This document shows, piece by piece, positions 42,957-49,912 of a stretch of DNA of 64,000 nucleotides. How positions within the stretch are numbered: the first letter of the stretch is position 1; every line of letters begins with the position of its first letter. Both the position numbers and the translations under genes were made by a program. Source of the stretch: DASUPK01 sp963815665 (lineage in GTDB: Bacteria; Actinomycetota; Thermoleophilia; Solirubrobacterales; 70-9); the NCBI GenBank assembly GCA_963815665.1, contig CAWFHN010000016.1, positions 124,001-188,000 on the forward strand, written 5' to 3'. Under the pieces are notes generated by a model, which ran no database searches, was not told the DNA's origin, and was given only the letters and a program-made list of their open reading frames with translations.

Positions 42957-44792
42957 TCACTTCCTTTTCTTCTTGCACTTCTTGGCGGCCGCGGCTTTCT
43001 TGCTCTTCTTCTTCTTCTTCTTGCACTTCTTCTTGACGGGCGCCGCGGGCGCGACGACGTTCGGTGTCACCGGTGTCACCGGTGTCACCGGCGTGTCGGG
43101 CGTCTGAGGCGTCTGAGGCGTCTGAGGTGTCTGAGGCGTCTTGGGGGGCCCGGTCGTCTTGAGATCGAGCCCCCAGCCGCCGTAGACCTTGCCGGCGGTG
43201 TCCTTCATGTTCAGGTTGTCGTCGTCGACCCAGAGCTTCCAGGTCCCGTTCGGGTTCGCCCCGTTGAACGTGCTGAGTGCGCTGGTGAAGTTGGTGCTGG
43301 ACGGCCCGGGTGCGTCGCCCTCCGTGGTGCCTTCGCTCGGGTCGATGATGTTCGTCGGCTTGAAGATCCCCGAAACCAGCCGGTCGGTGTCCGAGAGCGA
43401 GCGGGAGGCTTGATCGTCAAGCGTGAGCGTGATGCCATCGGCCGGGTAGGACGTCTTGTTGGTCGCCCTCGAGCTGACCGCCGACCCCACGTCGGACATG
43501 ATCAGCGCCGTTCGGCCGGTTGGGCTCTGGAGGATCACGTCCATGTCGTCGGGGAACGTGTGGCTGATCCCGGTCAGGCGGACGTTGACGTCGGTGATGG
43601 TCCCCTGCCGGCCGGAGACGTTGACGGTCGCGGGCGAAGCCGGCGCGCCGACGAGCGGGATCGGGATCGCGCTCGTGTTCCTGAACGCAGGCCGGTCGAG
43701 GCCCGTGGTGATGCGCCCGACGGTGTTTTCGGTGCCCTCGCTGAACCACATGTTCCCGTCGGCCCCCGCGGTGATGAAGAAGGGAGAGCCGTTCTGCGTC
43801 GGGAACTCGCCGGTGACCACGCCCGACGTGGTCATCCGCGCGACCTTGCCGGTGCTGGATTCGGCGATCCAGAGATTTCCGTCGGGGCCCGCCGCGATTC
43901 CCCACGGATGGGAGCCGGCGGTGGGAATGGGAAACTCGTCGATGTCCGGGGAGCCCGCAGCGGTGGTCGGCGGGATCAGCCTGCCCACCTTCCCGGCGTC
44001 GTACTCCGAGAACCAGATGTTGCCATCGGGCCCCAGCGCGATGCCCGTGGGGTGGGCGCCGGCGCTCAGCCCGGTGAACTCCTTGACCCCAGCACCCTCG
44101 CCTCCCGCGGAGAAAAAGGGCGTGAGCCGGGCGATCTTGTTCGTGCTGAACTCCGCGACCCAGAGGGCCTGGCCGGGGTTGCTGCTCGTGTCGGCCGGAC
44201 CGGCGGCGATCGCCTGAGGGTCGGCGTTACCCGTCAAATCAACCCCGCCCTGGAAGAGCGGGCCGCCATCCGGCGGGGACAGGCCCGTGTCGACCCGGGG
44301 GGTGGCGAACCCGACGTTGTCGTTACCAGTCGGCGTCGCGTCGCGCGGGTCCGTGACCCAGATGTTGCCCTCGGGGCCGGTGGCCGGGATGAAGGGCCAG
44401 AACTGATTGCCGGCGCCGAGGTACGTGTCCCGAATTACCCCGGTCGCCGGGATGATCCCTCCGACCGTGTTGTAGACGTTGGTGCGCCCGTAATAGACGT
44501 TCCCATCGGAGCCGTTGGTCACGCCGGCGATCTCGAAGAGGTTTGCCGAAGCAATCTCGCTCGTGATCTGGTTGAAGGGGTTGATCGAGCCGGCGGCAGC
44601 GTTGCCCGGGTCGGCGAACCAGACCTTGCCATCCGAGGCCGCGGTGATCCCGACGATGCGCGCGCCCTCAGGGATGCCCGTGCTGAACTCGGTCACCGTC
44701 GGGGTCGCGGCGGCTGCGGAGCCGGCGAAGGCGAACAGGCCGGTCAAGGCCGTGACGATGGCCAGGGCGATGCCGGCTCCGCGCCGCGGCAC
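42957..44792 (-). CDS. secreted Vgb-like beta-propeller + P-domain protein with Lys/Cys tail
   Basis: A 611-residue exported protein starting at GTG 44792, which overlaps the preceding stop (TAGTG). Signal peptide near 5-29. A virginiamycin-B-lyase-like propeller has repeated GPDGNIWFSE / GPDGNLWIAES / GADGNMWFSEG blades. A P-domain-like module follows (VNVRLTGISHTFPDDMDVIL, PNGTWKLWVDDDN). Then come tandem TPQ and TPV repeats, and a tail KKKCKKKKKKSKKAAAAKKC. Propeller residues do not prove lyase activity. The P-domain is shared with the following gene, suggesting a common ligand or location. Confidence 0.82.
   Translation of the reverse strand: MPRRGAGIALAIVTALTGLFAFAGSAAAATPTVTEFSTGIPEGARIVGITAASDGKVWFADPGNAAAGSINPFNQITSEIASANLFEIAGVTNGSDGNVYYGRTNVYNTVGGIIPATGVIRDTYLGAGNQFWPFIPATGPEGNIWVTDPRDATPTGNDNVGFATPRVDTGLSPPDGGPLFQGGVDLTGNADPQAIAAGPADTSSNPGQALWVAEFSTNKIARLTPFFSAGGEGAGVKEFTGLSAGAHPTGIALGPDGNIWFSEYDAGKVGRLIPPTTAAGSPDIDEFPIPTAGSHPWGIAAGPDGNLWIAESSTGKVARMTTSGVVTGEFPTQNGSPFFITAGADGNMWFSEGTENTVGRITTGLDRPAFRNTSAIPIPLVGAPASPATVNVSGRQGTITDVNVRLTGISHTFPDDMDVILQSPTGRTALIMSDVGSAVSSRATNKTSYPADGITLTLDDQASRSLSDTDRLVSGIFKPTNIIDPSEGTTEGDAPGPSSTNFTSALSTFNGANPNGTWKLWVDDDNLNMKDTAGKVYGGWGLDLKTTGPPKTPQTPQTPQTPQTPDTPVTPVTPVTPNVVAPAAPVKKKCKKKKKKSKKAAAAKKCKKKRK
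43063..43145. repeat. 9-bp tandem repeats encoding TPV and TPQ linkers
   Basis: Three exact copies of GGTGTCACC (43063-43089) are followed by four copies of CGTCTGAGG with one T variant (43101-43136). On the minus strand they encode Thr-Pro-Gln and Thr-Pro-Val tripeptides in the linker of the propeller protein. Recent tandem expansion is likely. Confidence 0.85.
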
Positions 44793-45424
44793 TACTTCTT
44801 CTTCTTCTTGCACTTCTTCTTCTTGGCGGCGGATGCCGAGCGCTTCTTACCCTTCTTCTTGCACTTCTTCTTCTTGCCGGTCTGACCCGGGGTGGTGGTT
44901 CCGTTTCCGTTGCCGTTGCCGGTTCCGTTTCCGGTTCCCTTCCCCGTGGCAATGCCGGTGCCCTTCAGGGCGACGGTGAGGGCGGTTCCGGCCGGGCTGG
45001 TCGTGGTGCTGAGGCTGCCGTTGACGACGCCGGACGAGGTCGGCTTGAACCTGACCTCGAGGGTGCAGACGTCGACAGGCTGGCTGGTGCTGGGCGTGAC
45101 CAGCGTTCCGCCACGGGCGTTGCAGACGTCGGTCGCCGGGTCGATCGCGAAGGGGCCGGTCGTGGTGATTGCCCCATAGTTGTGGACACCGTTCGGCGCC
45201 GGGGAGGTGCAATTGCCAGGAGGAATCGCGAAGGCATCGCATTGGGCAATGAGCGCGAACTGGAGCGGGTCGCTGGTGGTGCCCGCGTTCTGGTTGCCGA
45301 AGTCCTGGCTGGGCCGATCCCAGGCATCGGACGCGATCGCCGCGGCCGGTGCCGCCGCCACCAGCATCGCGCTGCCCAGCAGCCCAGCGAGCAGGGTCCT
45401 TCTCAAGGTGCGTCTCAACTTCAC
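44792..45424 (-). CDS. secreted choice-of-anchor-D/HYDIN-like protein with Lys/Cys tail
   Basis: A 210-residue exported protein. GTG 45424 follows GGAAGAGGGAGA. Signal peptide TLLAGLLGSAMLVAAAPAAAIA. An Ig-like beta domain follows, with QDFGNQNAGTTSD at its start and CTLEVRFKPTSSGVVNGSLS and LKGTG at its end, the pattern of ASPM/SPD2/HYDIN repeats. A Gly/Thr/Asn-rich linker (KGTGNGTGNGNGNGTTT) leads to a tail with KKKKCKKKGKKRSASAAKKK. First gene of a three-gene operon whose products share exactly this kind of tail. Confidence 0.8.
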   Translation of the reverse strand: MKLRRTLRRTLLAGLLGSAMLVAAAPAAAIASDAWDRPSQDFGNQNAGTTSDPLQFALIAQCDAFAIPPGNCTSPAPNGVHNYGAITTTGPFAIDPATDVCNARGGTLVTPSTSQPVDVCTLEVRFKPTSSGVVNGSLSTTTSPAGTALTVALKGTGIATGKGTGNGTGNGNGNGTTTPGQTGKKKKCKKKGKKRSASAAKKKKCKKKKK

Positions 45425-45531
45425 TCTCCCTCTTCCCCCTGCTTCTTGGTCGGCGGCAGTCTCGTTGCCGAGCGGCACGGGATCAACCACAGGAGTGGGT
45501 GATCCCCGGTGAGTAATTTCCCGCAGTCGAT

Positions 45532-45894
45532 CTAGATGCAGCTGATCTTGAGGTCCCGGGCAACGAGCCGGGGGACCTTGGCGAACAGCCCGGGGCAGTC
45601 GAAGCTGCTCCCGGCCGTGATGAAGCGCCAGCGCCCGGAGGTCTTCTTGACGACCGTGACGCCGTTGCTGGCCAGCGGCTCGCAGTCCGAGAGACCCGGC
45701 TTGAAGGAGACCGAGCCCCACTTCGGCTTCTTGGTCTCCGTGGAGACGCGCACGCGGGCGCATTTGGCCGGCAGGTGCACGACCGTCGCGATCTGAACGC
45801 GCTCTTTTCTCGTCGGCTTGCGGTTGGCGCTGGCCACGCCGACGGCCGCGAAGGTTGCGGCAAGGACAAGGGCGACGAGGGCGAGCGAGCGCAT
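45532..45894 (-). CDS. small exported protein of unknown function
   Basis: About 120 residues from ATG 45894 (GTG 45912 is possible). Signal peptide RSLALVALVLAATFAAVGVASA; the mature part is ~95 residues with four cysteines (CARVRV, SDCEPL, FDCPGLF, ISCI) likely forming two disulfides. Not recognised as a named family. It starts 26 bp after the end of the SRP RNA on the same strand, and follows AGGGTGAG as ribosome site. It ends 107 bp before the operon of Lys-tailed secreted proteins begins. Confidence 0.7.
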   Translation of the reverse strand: MRSLALVALVLAATFAAVGVASANRKPTRKERVQIATVVHLPAKCARVRVSTETKKPKWGSVSFKPGLSDCEPLASNGVTVVKKTSGRWRFITAGSSFDCPGLFAKVPRLVARDLKISCI

Positions 45895-45920
45895 TGCGCT
45901 CACCCTACCCACATCGAAAA

Positions 45921-46195
45921 TGGACCGTGCACCCGTCCTCGAGACGAGGCTCCCGGGCGTGTCCGCTGCGTTTGGCTCGGGCCAGGCTTGCCTGCATCAC
46001 ATGTCGGCTACCGCTTAAGGCTGCTTCCTTCCGGACCTGACCTGGTTCGCAGGCCGACACTGCGCAGGACCTGGCCGTCAACGCCGCCCGCGGCGGCACT
46101 GGCCCCAAGGGCCAGTCCCTCGTAAGGGAATTCAGCTCCGCTCGAGCGGGTTGCGGATTACAGGGCACCGCTAATTCCCCGCCTAGCACGGTCCA
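45921..46195 (-). ncRNA. ffs: signal recognition particle RNA, large (Bacillus-like, with Alu domain)
   Basis: On the minus strand the core AGGTCCGGAAGGAAGCAGCC is the SRP54-binding helix 8 with its GGAA tetraloop. The 5' and 3' ends pair perfectly (TGGACCGTGC at 46195-46186 with GCACGGTCCA at 45930-45921). The 5' region GCGGTGCCCTGTAATCCGCA carries the Alu UGUAAU motif, and the 3' side GGTGCACGGTCC matches the Bacillus subtilis scRNA layout. The 275-nt length fits the large class with Alu domain; most actinobacteria have a short ~100-nt form. It lies 9 bp after the glycosyltransferase stop, and a TTTT follows the 3' helix. Confidence 0.95.
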
Positions 46196-46204
46196 TCGCG
46201 GATC

Positions 46205-47566
46205 CTAGACGTTGGCGACGGGCTCGGCCGTGCTCGCCAGCTCTTCGATCAGCCCGGCGGCCCGCTCGTTCCCGGGGTGTGCCAGCAGGCGTGCCGCAAC
46301 TCCGGACAGGCGCCGCGCGAGGGCGTCGTCGGCGAGCAGCCGGTCGATGGCGGCGGGGAGATCGCCGTCGCCGAACGAGTAGGTCGGGAGGCGGATGCCG
46401 AAGCCCGTCTCGTGGATCCGCTGGGCGTTGTCGTGCTGGTCCCAGAAGATCGGCAGCAGGATCATCGGCTTGCCGAAGTGCAGGGACTCGGTCGTCGTGT
46501 TGTTGCCGCCGTGGGTGATCACCAGGTCCACCTGCGGCAGAACCGATACCTGAGGCAGGAACTCCTCGCCGGCCATGTTGCCGGCGAGCTCGTACTCGCT
46601 GTGCTGGGGTCCCTTCGAGACGATGTAGCGGTGGGGGGTGTCGGCGAGCACCTCGACCAGCCGCTTCATCAGCGGCACGTCGCCCGAGCCCAGTGAGCCG
46701 AGGCTGACGTAGATCAGCGCTCCGTCGCCCTTGGCCAGCTCCGGCGGCGGCTTCCACTCGGGGTCGGTGGTGCGGACGCTCGACTCCAGGTTGTGCCAGG
46801 TCGGCCCGAGTGGCTCCGATCGCACGTAGTCGACCTCGCCCGGATAGAGGTAGAGGTTGAGCCAGTCCGAAGCGTGGATCATCTCGCCCTCCGGGAGGGG
46901 CGGCGCCCCGCGCTCGACGCAGAACTCGCTGAAGCCCGCCTGCATCTCGGCGGTCGCGCGGCGGTACTCGTCTCGATAGGACTCCCAGTCCGAGCGATCT
47001 TCGATCGGCAGCCCCGTGTAGGGGGGCGGCAGCTCCGGGTCCTTCACCTCCAGCGGATTGCAGGACACGATCCGGACCCAGGGCCGCCCGCTGGCCGGAA
47101 TCGCGGGGAAGGCGCAGACGTTGTCCTCGACGATCACGTCCGGCTGGACCTCGTCGAAGATCTCCACTAGGCGGTCGTCGACGTAGCGGGCGCCGTCGAT
47201 CAGGGCCCGCCAGGTCGGCGCCATGAACTCCTCGAGCTGATCGAAGGTCGACTTCCGGAAGACCGGGGCGGTCTCGCGGATGAAGTCCTTCCAGAACTGG
47301 CCGGGCTCCTCCTCGACCTCCGGCGGCGACGCCAGGCGCATCAACCGCTCCTCGAAGCCCTTCTCCTCCAGGGTCCCCGCGAACGACTCCTCGATCACGA
47401 AGATGACGCGATGGCCGCGGCGCCGGAGGACTTCCCCGATCCCCACGCAGTTGTTGGTCGGGCCGAAGGCGCCCTCCGGGAAGAAGACGATCGTCTTGCT
47501 CTGGGCCTCTGCCACGGTCGCGAGCAGACTAAGCGCTGGCCGTGCGGCGCTGTCGATTCGGCCCAT
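46205..47566 (-). CDS. family 1 glycosyltransferase (MGT/UGT-like)
   Basis: A 453-residue GT-B fold enzyme. The C-terminal nucleotide-sugar signature reads THGGNNTTTESLHFGKPM, then PIFWDQHDNAQRI, the PSPG-like motif of macrolide and plant-type UDP-glycosyltransferases. The N-terminal acceptor domain starts at KTIVFFPEGAFGPTNN. ATG 47566 gives ~19 extra residues; GTG 47515 would start nearer the conserved strand. Neither has a good ribosome site. It probably glycosylates a lipid or small hydrophobic acceptor. Directly followed by the SRP RNA gene. Confidence 0.9.
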   Translation of the reverse strand: MGRIDSAARPALSLLATVAEAQSKTIVFFPEGAFGPTNNCVGIGEVLRRRGHRVIFVIEESFAGTLEEKGFEERLMRLASPPEVEEEPGQFWKDFIRETAPVFRKSTFDQLEEFMAPTWRALIDGARYVDDRLVEIFDEVQPDVIVEDNVCAFPAIPASGRPWVRIVSCNPLEVKDPELPPPYTGLPIEDRSDWESYRDEYRRATAEMQAGFSEFCVERGAPPLPEGEMIHASDWLNLYLYPGEVDYVRSEPLGPTWHNLESSVRTTDPEWKPPPELAKGDGALIYVSLGSLGSGDVPLMKRLVEVLADTPHRYIVSKGPQHSEYELAGNMAGEEFLPQVSVLPQVDLVITHGGNNTTTESLHFGKPMILLPIFWDQHDNAQRIHETGFGIRLPTYSFGDGDLPAAIDRLLADDALARRLSGVAARLLAHPGNERAAGLIEELASTAEPVANV

Positions 47567-47622
47567 GCCGCTTCGTCGTTAGGGTGAAGCGGCGAACCGC
47601 GCCGCCAACGTAAGGAGCACTC

Positions 47623-48006
47623 ATGAAGTACGCATTCACGATCTACGGGGACGAGAGCCGGCGCGAGAGCGCTTCGCCGGAGGAGATGGAGGCGATGTCC
47701 CAGGCCTACGGGGAGTTCACCCAGGAGGTCCAGGCCAAGGGAATCCATCTCGCCGGTGAGGGCCTCTACCCCACCCCGACCGCGACCACCGTCCAGGTCC
47801 GCGACGGTGAGCGGTCGGTCACCGACGGTCCCTTCGCGGAGACCAAGGAGCAGCTCGGCGGCTTCTACGTCCTCGACTGCAAGGACCTCGACGACGCCAT
47901 CGAATGGGCGGCCAAGATCCCGGGCGCTCAGTTCGGCTCCATCGAGATCCGCCCGGTGATGGTCTTCGACGAGGCCGGGAACCTGGTCGAGGAAGCGACT
48001 GCCTGA
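47623..48006 (+). CDS. YciI/DGPF-domain protein
   Basis: A 127-residue protein with the DGPF motif (RSVTDGPFAETKEQLGGFYVLDC) and the IEIRPVMVF end strand of YCII-related proteins. In many actinobacteria a DGPF gene precedes an ECF42-type sigma factor, as here, and is thought to be part of its regulon or signalling path. The biochemical role is unknown. Its stop codon overlaps the likely CTG start of the sigma gene by several bases, so translation of the two is probably coupled. Confidence 0.92.
   Translation: MKYAFTIYGDESRRESASPEEMEAMSQAYGEFTQEVQAKGIHLAGEGLYPTPTATTVQVRDGERSVTDGPFAETKEQLGGFYVLDCKDLDDAIEWAAKIPGAQFGSIEIRPVMVFDEAGNLVEEATA
47989..48001 (+). promoter_or_regulatory. Shine-Dalgarno GAGGAAG positioned for a CTG start
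   Basis: GAGG at 47989-47992 (extended GAGGAAG) ends 6 nt before CTG 47999. No ATG, GTG or TTG exists in the sigma-factor frame between the upstream in-frame stop at 47957 and ATG 48131, which is already inside conserved sigma region 2. The spacing therefore supports CTG initiation. Confidence 0.5.
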
Positions 48007-49243
48007 CGAGGCCGAGCTGGTCGATCGCCTGTTCCGCCACGAGTCGGGGCGGGCGATTGCCTCCCTGATCCGCGTTCTCGGCGACTTCGACCTCGCCGAG
48101 GACGCGGTCCAGGAGGCCTTCCTCGTCGCCATGCAGGTCTGGCCCGAGCGCGGCGTCCCGGAGAACCCGGGCGCCTGGATCACCACCACGGCGCGGAACA
48201 AGGCGATCGACCGGCTTCGGCGCGAGCGCCGCGGCACCGAGAAGCGAGCGGAGCTGGAGGCGCTCGAGCCCCCCGCCGCAACCGAGGACGACGAGCTCGA
48301 GGAAGCCCCCTTGATCGGAGACGACCGCCTGCGATTGATCTTCACCTGCTGCCATCCGGCGCTGGCGCCGGAGGCGCGGGTCGCGCTCACCCTCCGCACG
48401 CTCGGCGGACTGGCGACGCCGGAGATCGCCCGTGCCTTCCTGGTCTCCGAGCCGACGATGGCGCAGCGGCTGGTCCGTGCCAAGCGAAAGATCAAGACCG
48501 CGAACATCCCGTACCAGGTGCCGGCGGACCACGACCTGCCGGACCGCCTCAATTCCGTTCTCACCTCGCTGTACCTGATCTTCAACGAGGGCTACTCGGC
48601 CACTTCGGATGAGGCACTGGTCCGGCGCGAGCTCTCCGGCGAGGCGATTCGCCTGGCGGGAACGCTTGCGCGGCTGATGCCGGACGAGTCGGAGGCGCTG
48701 GGGCTGCTGGCCCTGATGCTCCTCCAGGACTCGCGTCGCGAGGCGCGGGTGGGGCCGGACGGGAAGCTGGTGCTGCTGGAGGATCAGGATCGCTCCCTCT
48801 GGGACGTTCGCGAGATCGACACGGGGCTTGGCGTGCTCAAGCGGGCCGCCCGCCTCGGTCCCGCGGGTCCCTACGTGCTGCAGGCCGCGATTGCCGGTGA
48901 GCACGCCCGCGCCGACAGCGCCGACGAGACCGACTGGCCTCAGATCGTCTCCCTGTACGAAATGCTCGCCATGGCTCAACCCTCACCGGTGATCGAGCTC
49001 AACCGCGCGGTTGCGGTCGCGATGGCCGAGGGACCCGAGCGCGGCCTTGAGGCTCTGGACGAGCCCGAACTGGCCCAGGCGCTCGATGGATATCAGTGGT
49101 TCTGGTCCGCGCGCGCCGACCTGCTCAGGCGCCTGGAGCGGGGCGAACAGGCGGCCGACGCCTACCGCCGGGCGCTGGAGCTGGCCACGAATCCCGTCGA
49201 GCGGAGGTTCCTGGAGGCCAGGCTCGCCGACCTAGGGGGCTAG
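47999..49243 (+). CDS. ECF42-type RNA polymerase sigma factor with C-terminal TPR-like extension
   Basis: About 414 residues if read from CTG 47999. The conserved N-terminal DEAELVDRLFRHESGRAIAS and DFDLAEDAVQEAFLVAMQVWP (sigma region 2) are lost if ATG 48131 is used. Region 4 is FTCCHPALAPEARVALTLR and TPEIARAFLVSEPTMAQRLVRAK. The long C-terminal part, with FNEGYSATSDEALVRRELSGEAIRL and VIELNRAVAVAMAEGPE, is the SnoaL-unlike helical extension (DUF6596/TPR-type) of ECF42. No anti-sigma factor is adjacent; the extension is thought to regulate activity. It follows its DGPF partner and converges on pdxH with a 12-bp overlap. Confidence 0.88.
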   Translation: MPDEAELVDRLFRHESGRAIASLIRVLGDFDLAEDAVQEAFLVAMQVWPERGVPENPGAWITTTARNKAIDRLRRERRGTEKRAELEALEPPAATEDDELEEAPLIGDDRLRLIFTCCHPALAPEARVALTLRTLGGLATPEIARAFLVSEPTMAQRLVRAKRKIKTANIPYQVPADHDLPDRLNSVLTSLYLIFNEGYSATSDEALVRRELSGEAIRLAGTLARLMPDESEALGLLALMLLQDSRREARVGPDGKLVLLEDQDRSLWDVREIDTGLGVLKRAARLGPAGPYVLQAAIAGEHARADSADETDWPQIVSLYEMLAMAQPSPVIELNRAVAVAMAEGPERGLEALDEPELAQALDGYQWFWSARADLLRRLERGEQAADAYRRALELATNPVERRFLEARLADLGG

Positions 49244-49849
49244 CCGCTCGATCCTCCAGCCACCCGCCGCGGGCGTGTACAGGAAGCGGTCGTGCATGCG
49301 GCTCTCGCGGCCCTGCCAGAACTCGATCGCGTCCGGCCGCACCAGATAGCCGCCCCAATGATCGGGTCGGGCCGGATCGCCGTCCCCCAGCTCGGCGAGC
49401 ATCGCCTCGTAGCGGCGGTCGAGCTCGTCGCGCTCAATCGGCTTGCTCTGGGGAGAGATCGACGCGGCGACGCGGCTGTCGCGCAGACGGCTCGCGAAGT
49501 ACTCGTCGGAGTCCGCCGCCGGGAGCCGCTCCACCCCACCCCTCACCCGGACCTGCCGGTCCAGCTCGCGCCAGTAGATCACCAGGGCGGCGCGGGGGAT
49601 CGCCGCCAGCTCCACGCCCTTGGCGCTCTCGTAGTTGCTGAAGAAGCGGAAGCCGTCGGGGCCGAAGCCCTTGAGCAGGACCATGCGCGCGTCCGGCGAG
49701 CCCTCATCGTCGACGGTTGCGAGCGTCATCGCCTCCGCCAGCGGGACGTCGGCCTCCGCTTGTTGGAACCAGGCCGCGAACTGCTCAATTGGATCGTCGG
49801 CAAGCAGGTCCCGGTCGAGCGGCGGGTTGTCGGGGCGCCTAGGGCTCAC
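49232..49849 (-). CDS. pdxH: pyridoxamine 5'-phosphate oxidase
   Basis: A 205-residue FMN enzyme making pyridoxal 5'-phosphate from PNP/PMP. The start region DPIEQFAAWFQQAEAD is followed by ATVDDEGSPDARMVLLKGF, FFSNYESAKGVELAAIPRAAL and the C-terminal WGGYLVRPDAIEFWQGRESRMHDR, whose Arg and His contact substrate. Length and motifs are standard. It converges on the ECF42 sigma gene and is divergent from the MMPL transporter. Confidence 0.96.
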   Translation of the reverse strand: MSPRRPDNPPLDRDLLADDPIEQFAAWFQQAEADVPLAEAMTLATVDDEGSPDARMVLLKGFGPDGFRFFSNYESAKGVELAAIPRAALVIYWRELDRQVRVRGGVERLPAADSDEYFASRLRDSRVAASISPQSKPIERDELDRRYEAMLAELGDGDPARPDHWGGYLVRPDAIEFWQGRESRMHDRFLYTPAAGGWRIERLAP

Positions 49850-49912
49850 CGACCGATCCTCTCAGTAATCGCGATGGATGGCGCCCGGCCGACGTGAGAG
49901 GATGCCGCCCGC

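Noticed and set aside
44793..44813. Upstream extension MQEEEEV of the propeller protein
   Set aside because: It is the Lys-tail repeat of the preceding gene read in another frame; the GTG at 44792 in the TAGTG overlap is the sensible start.
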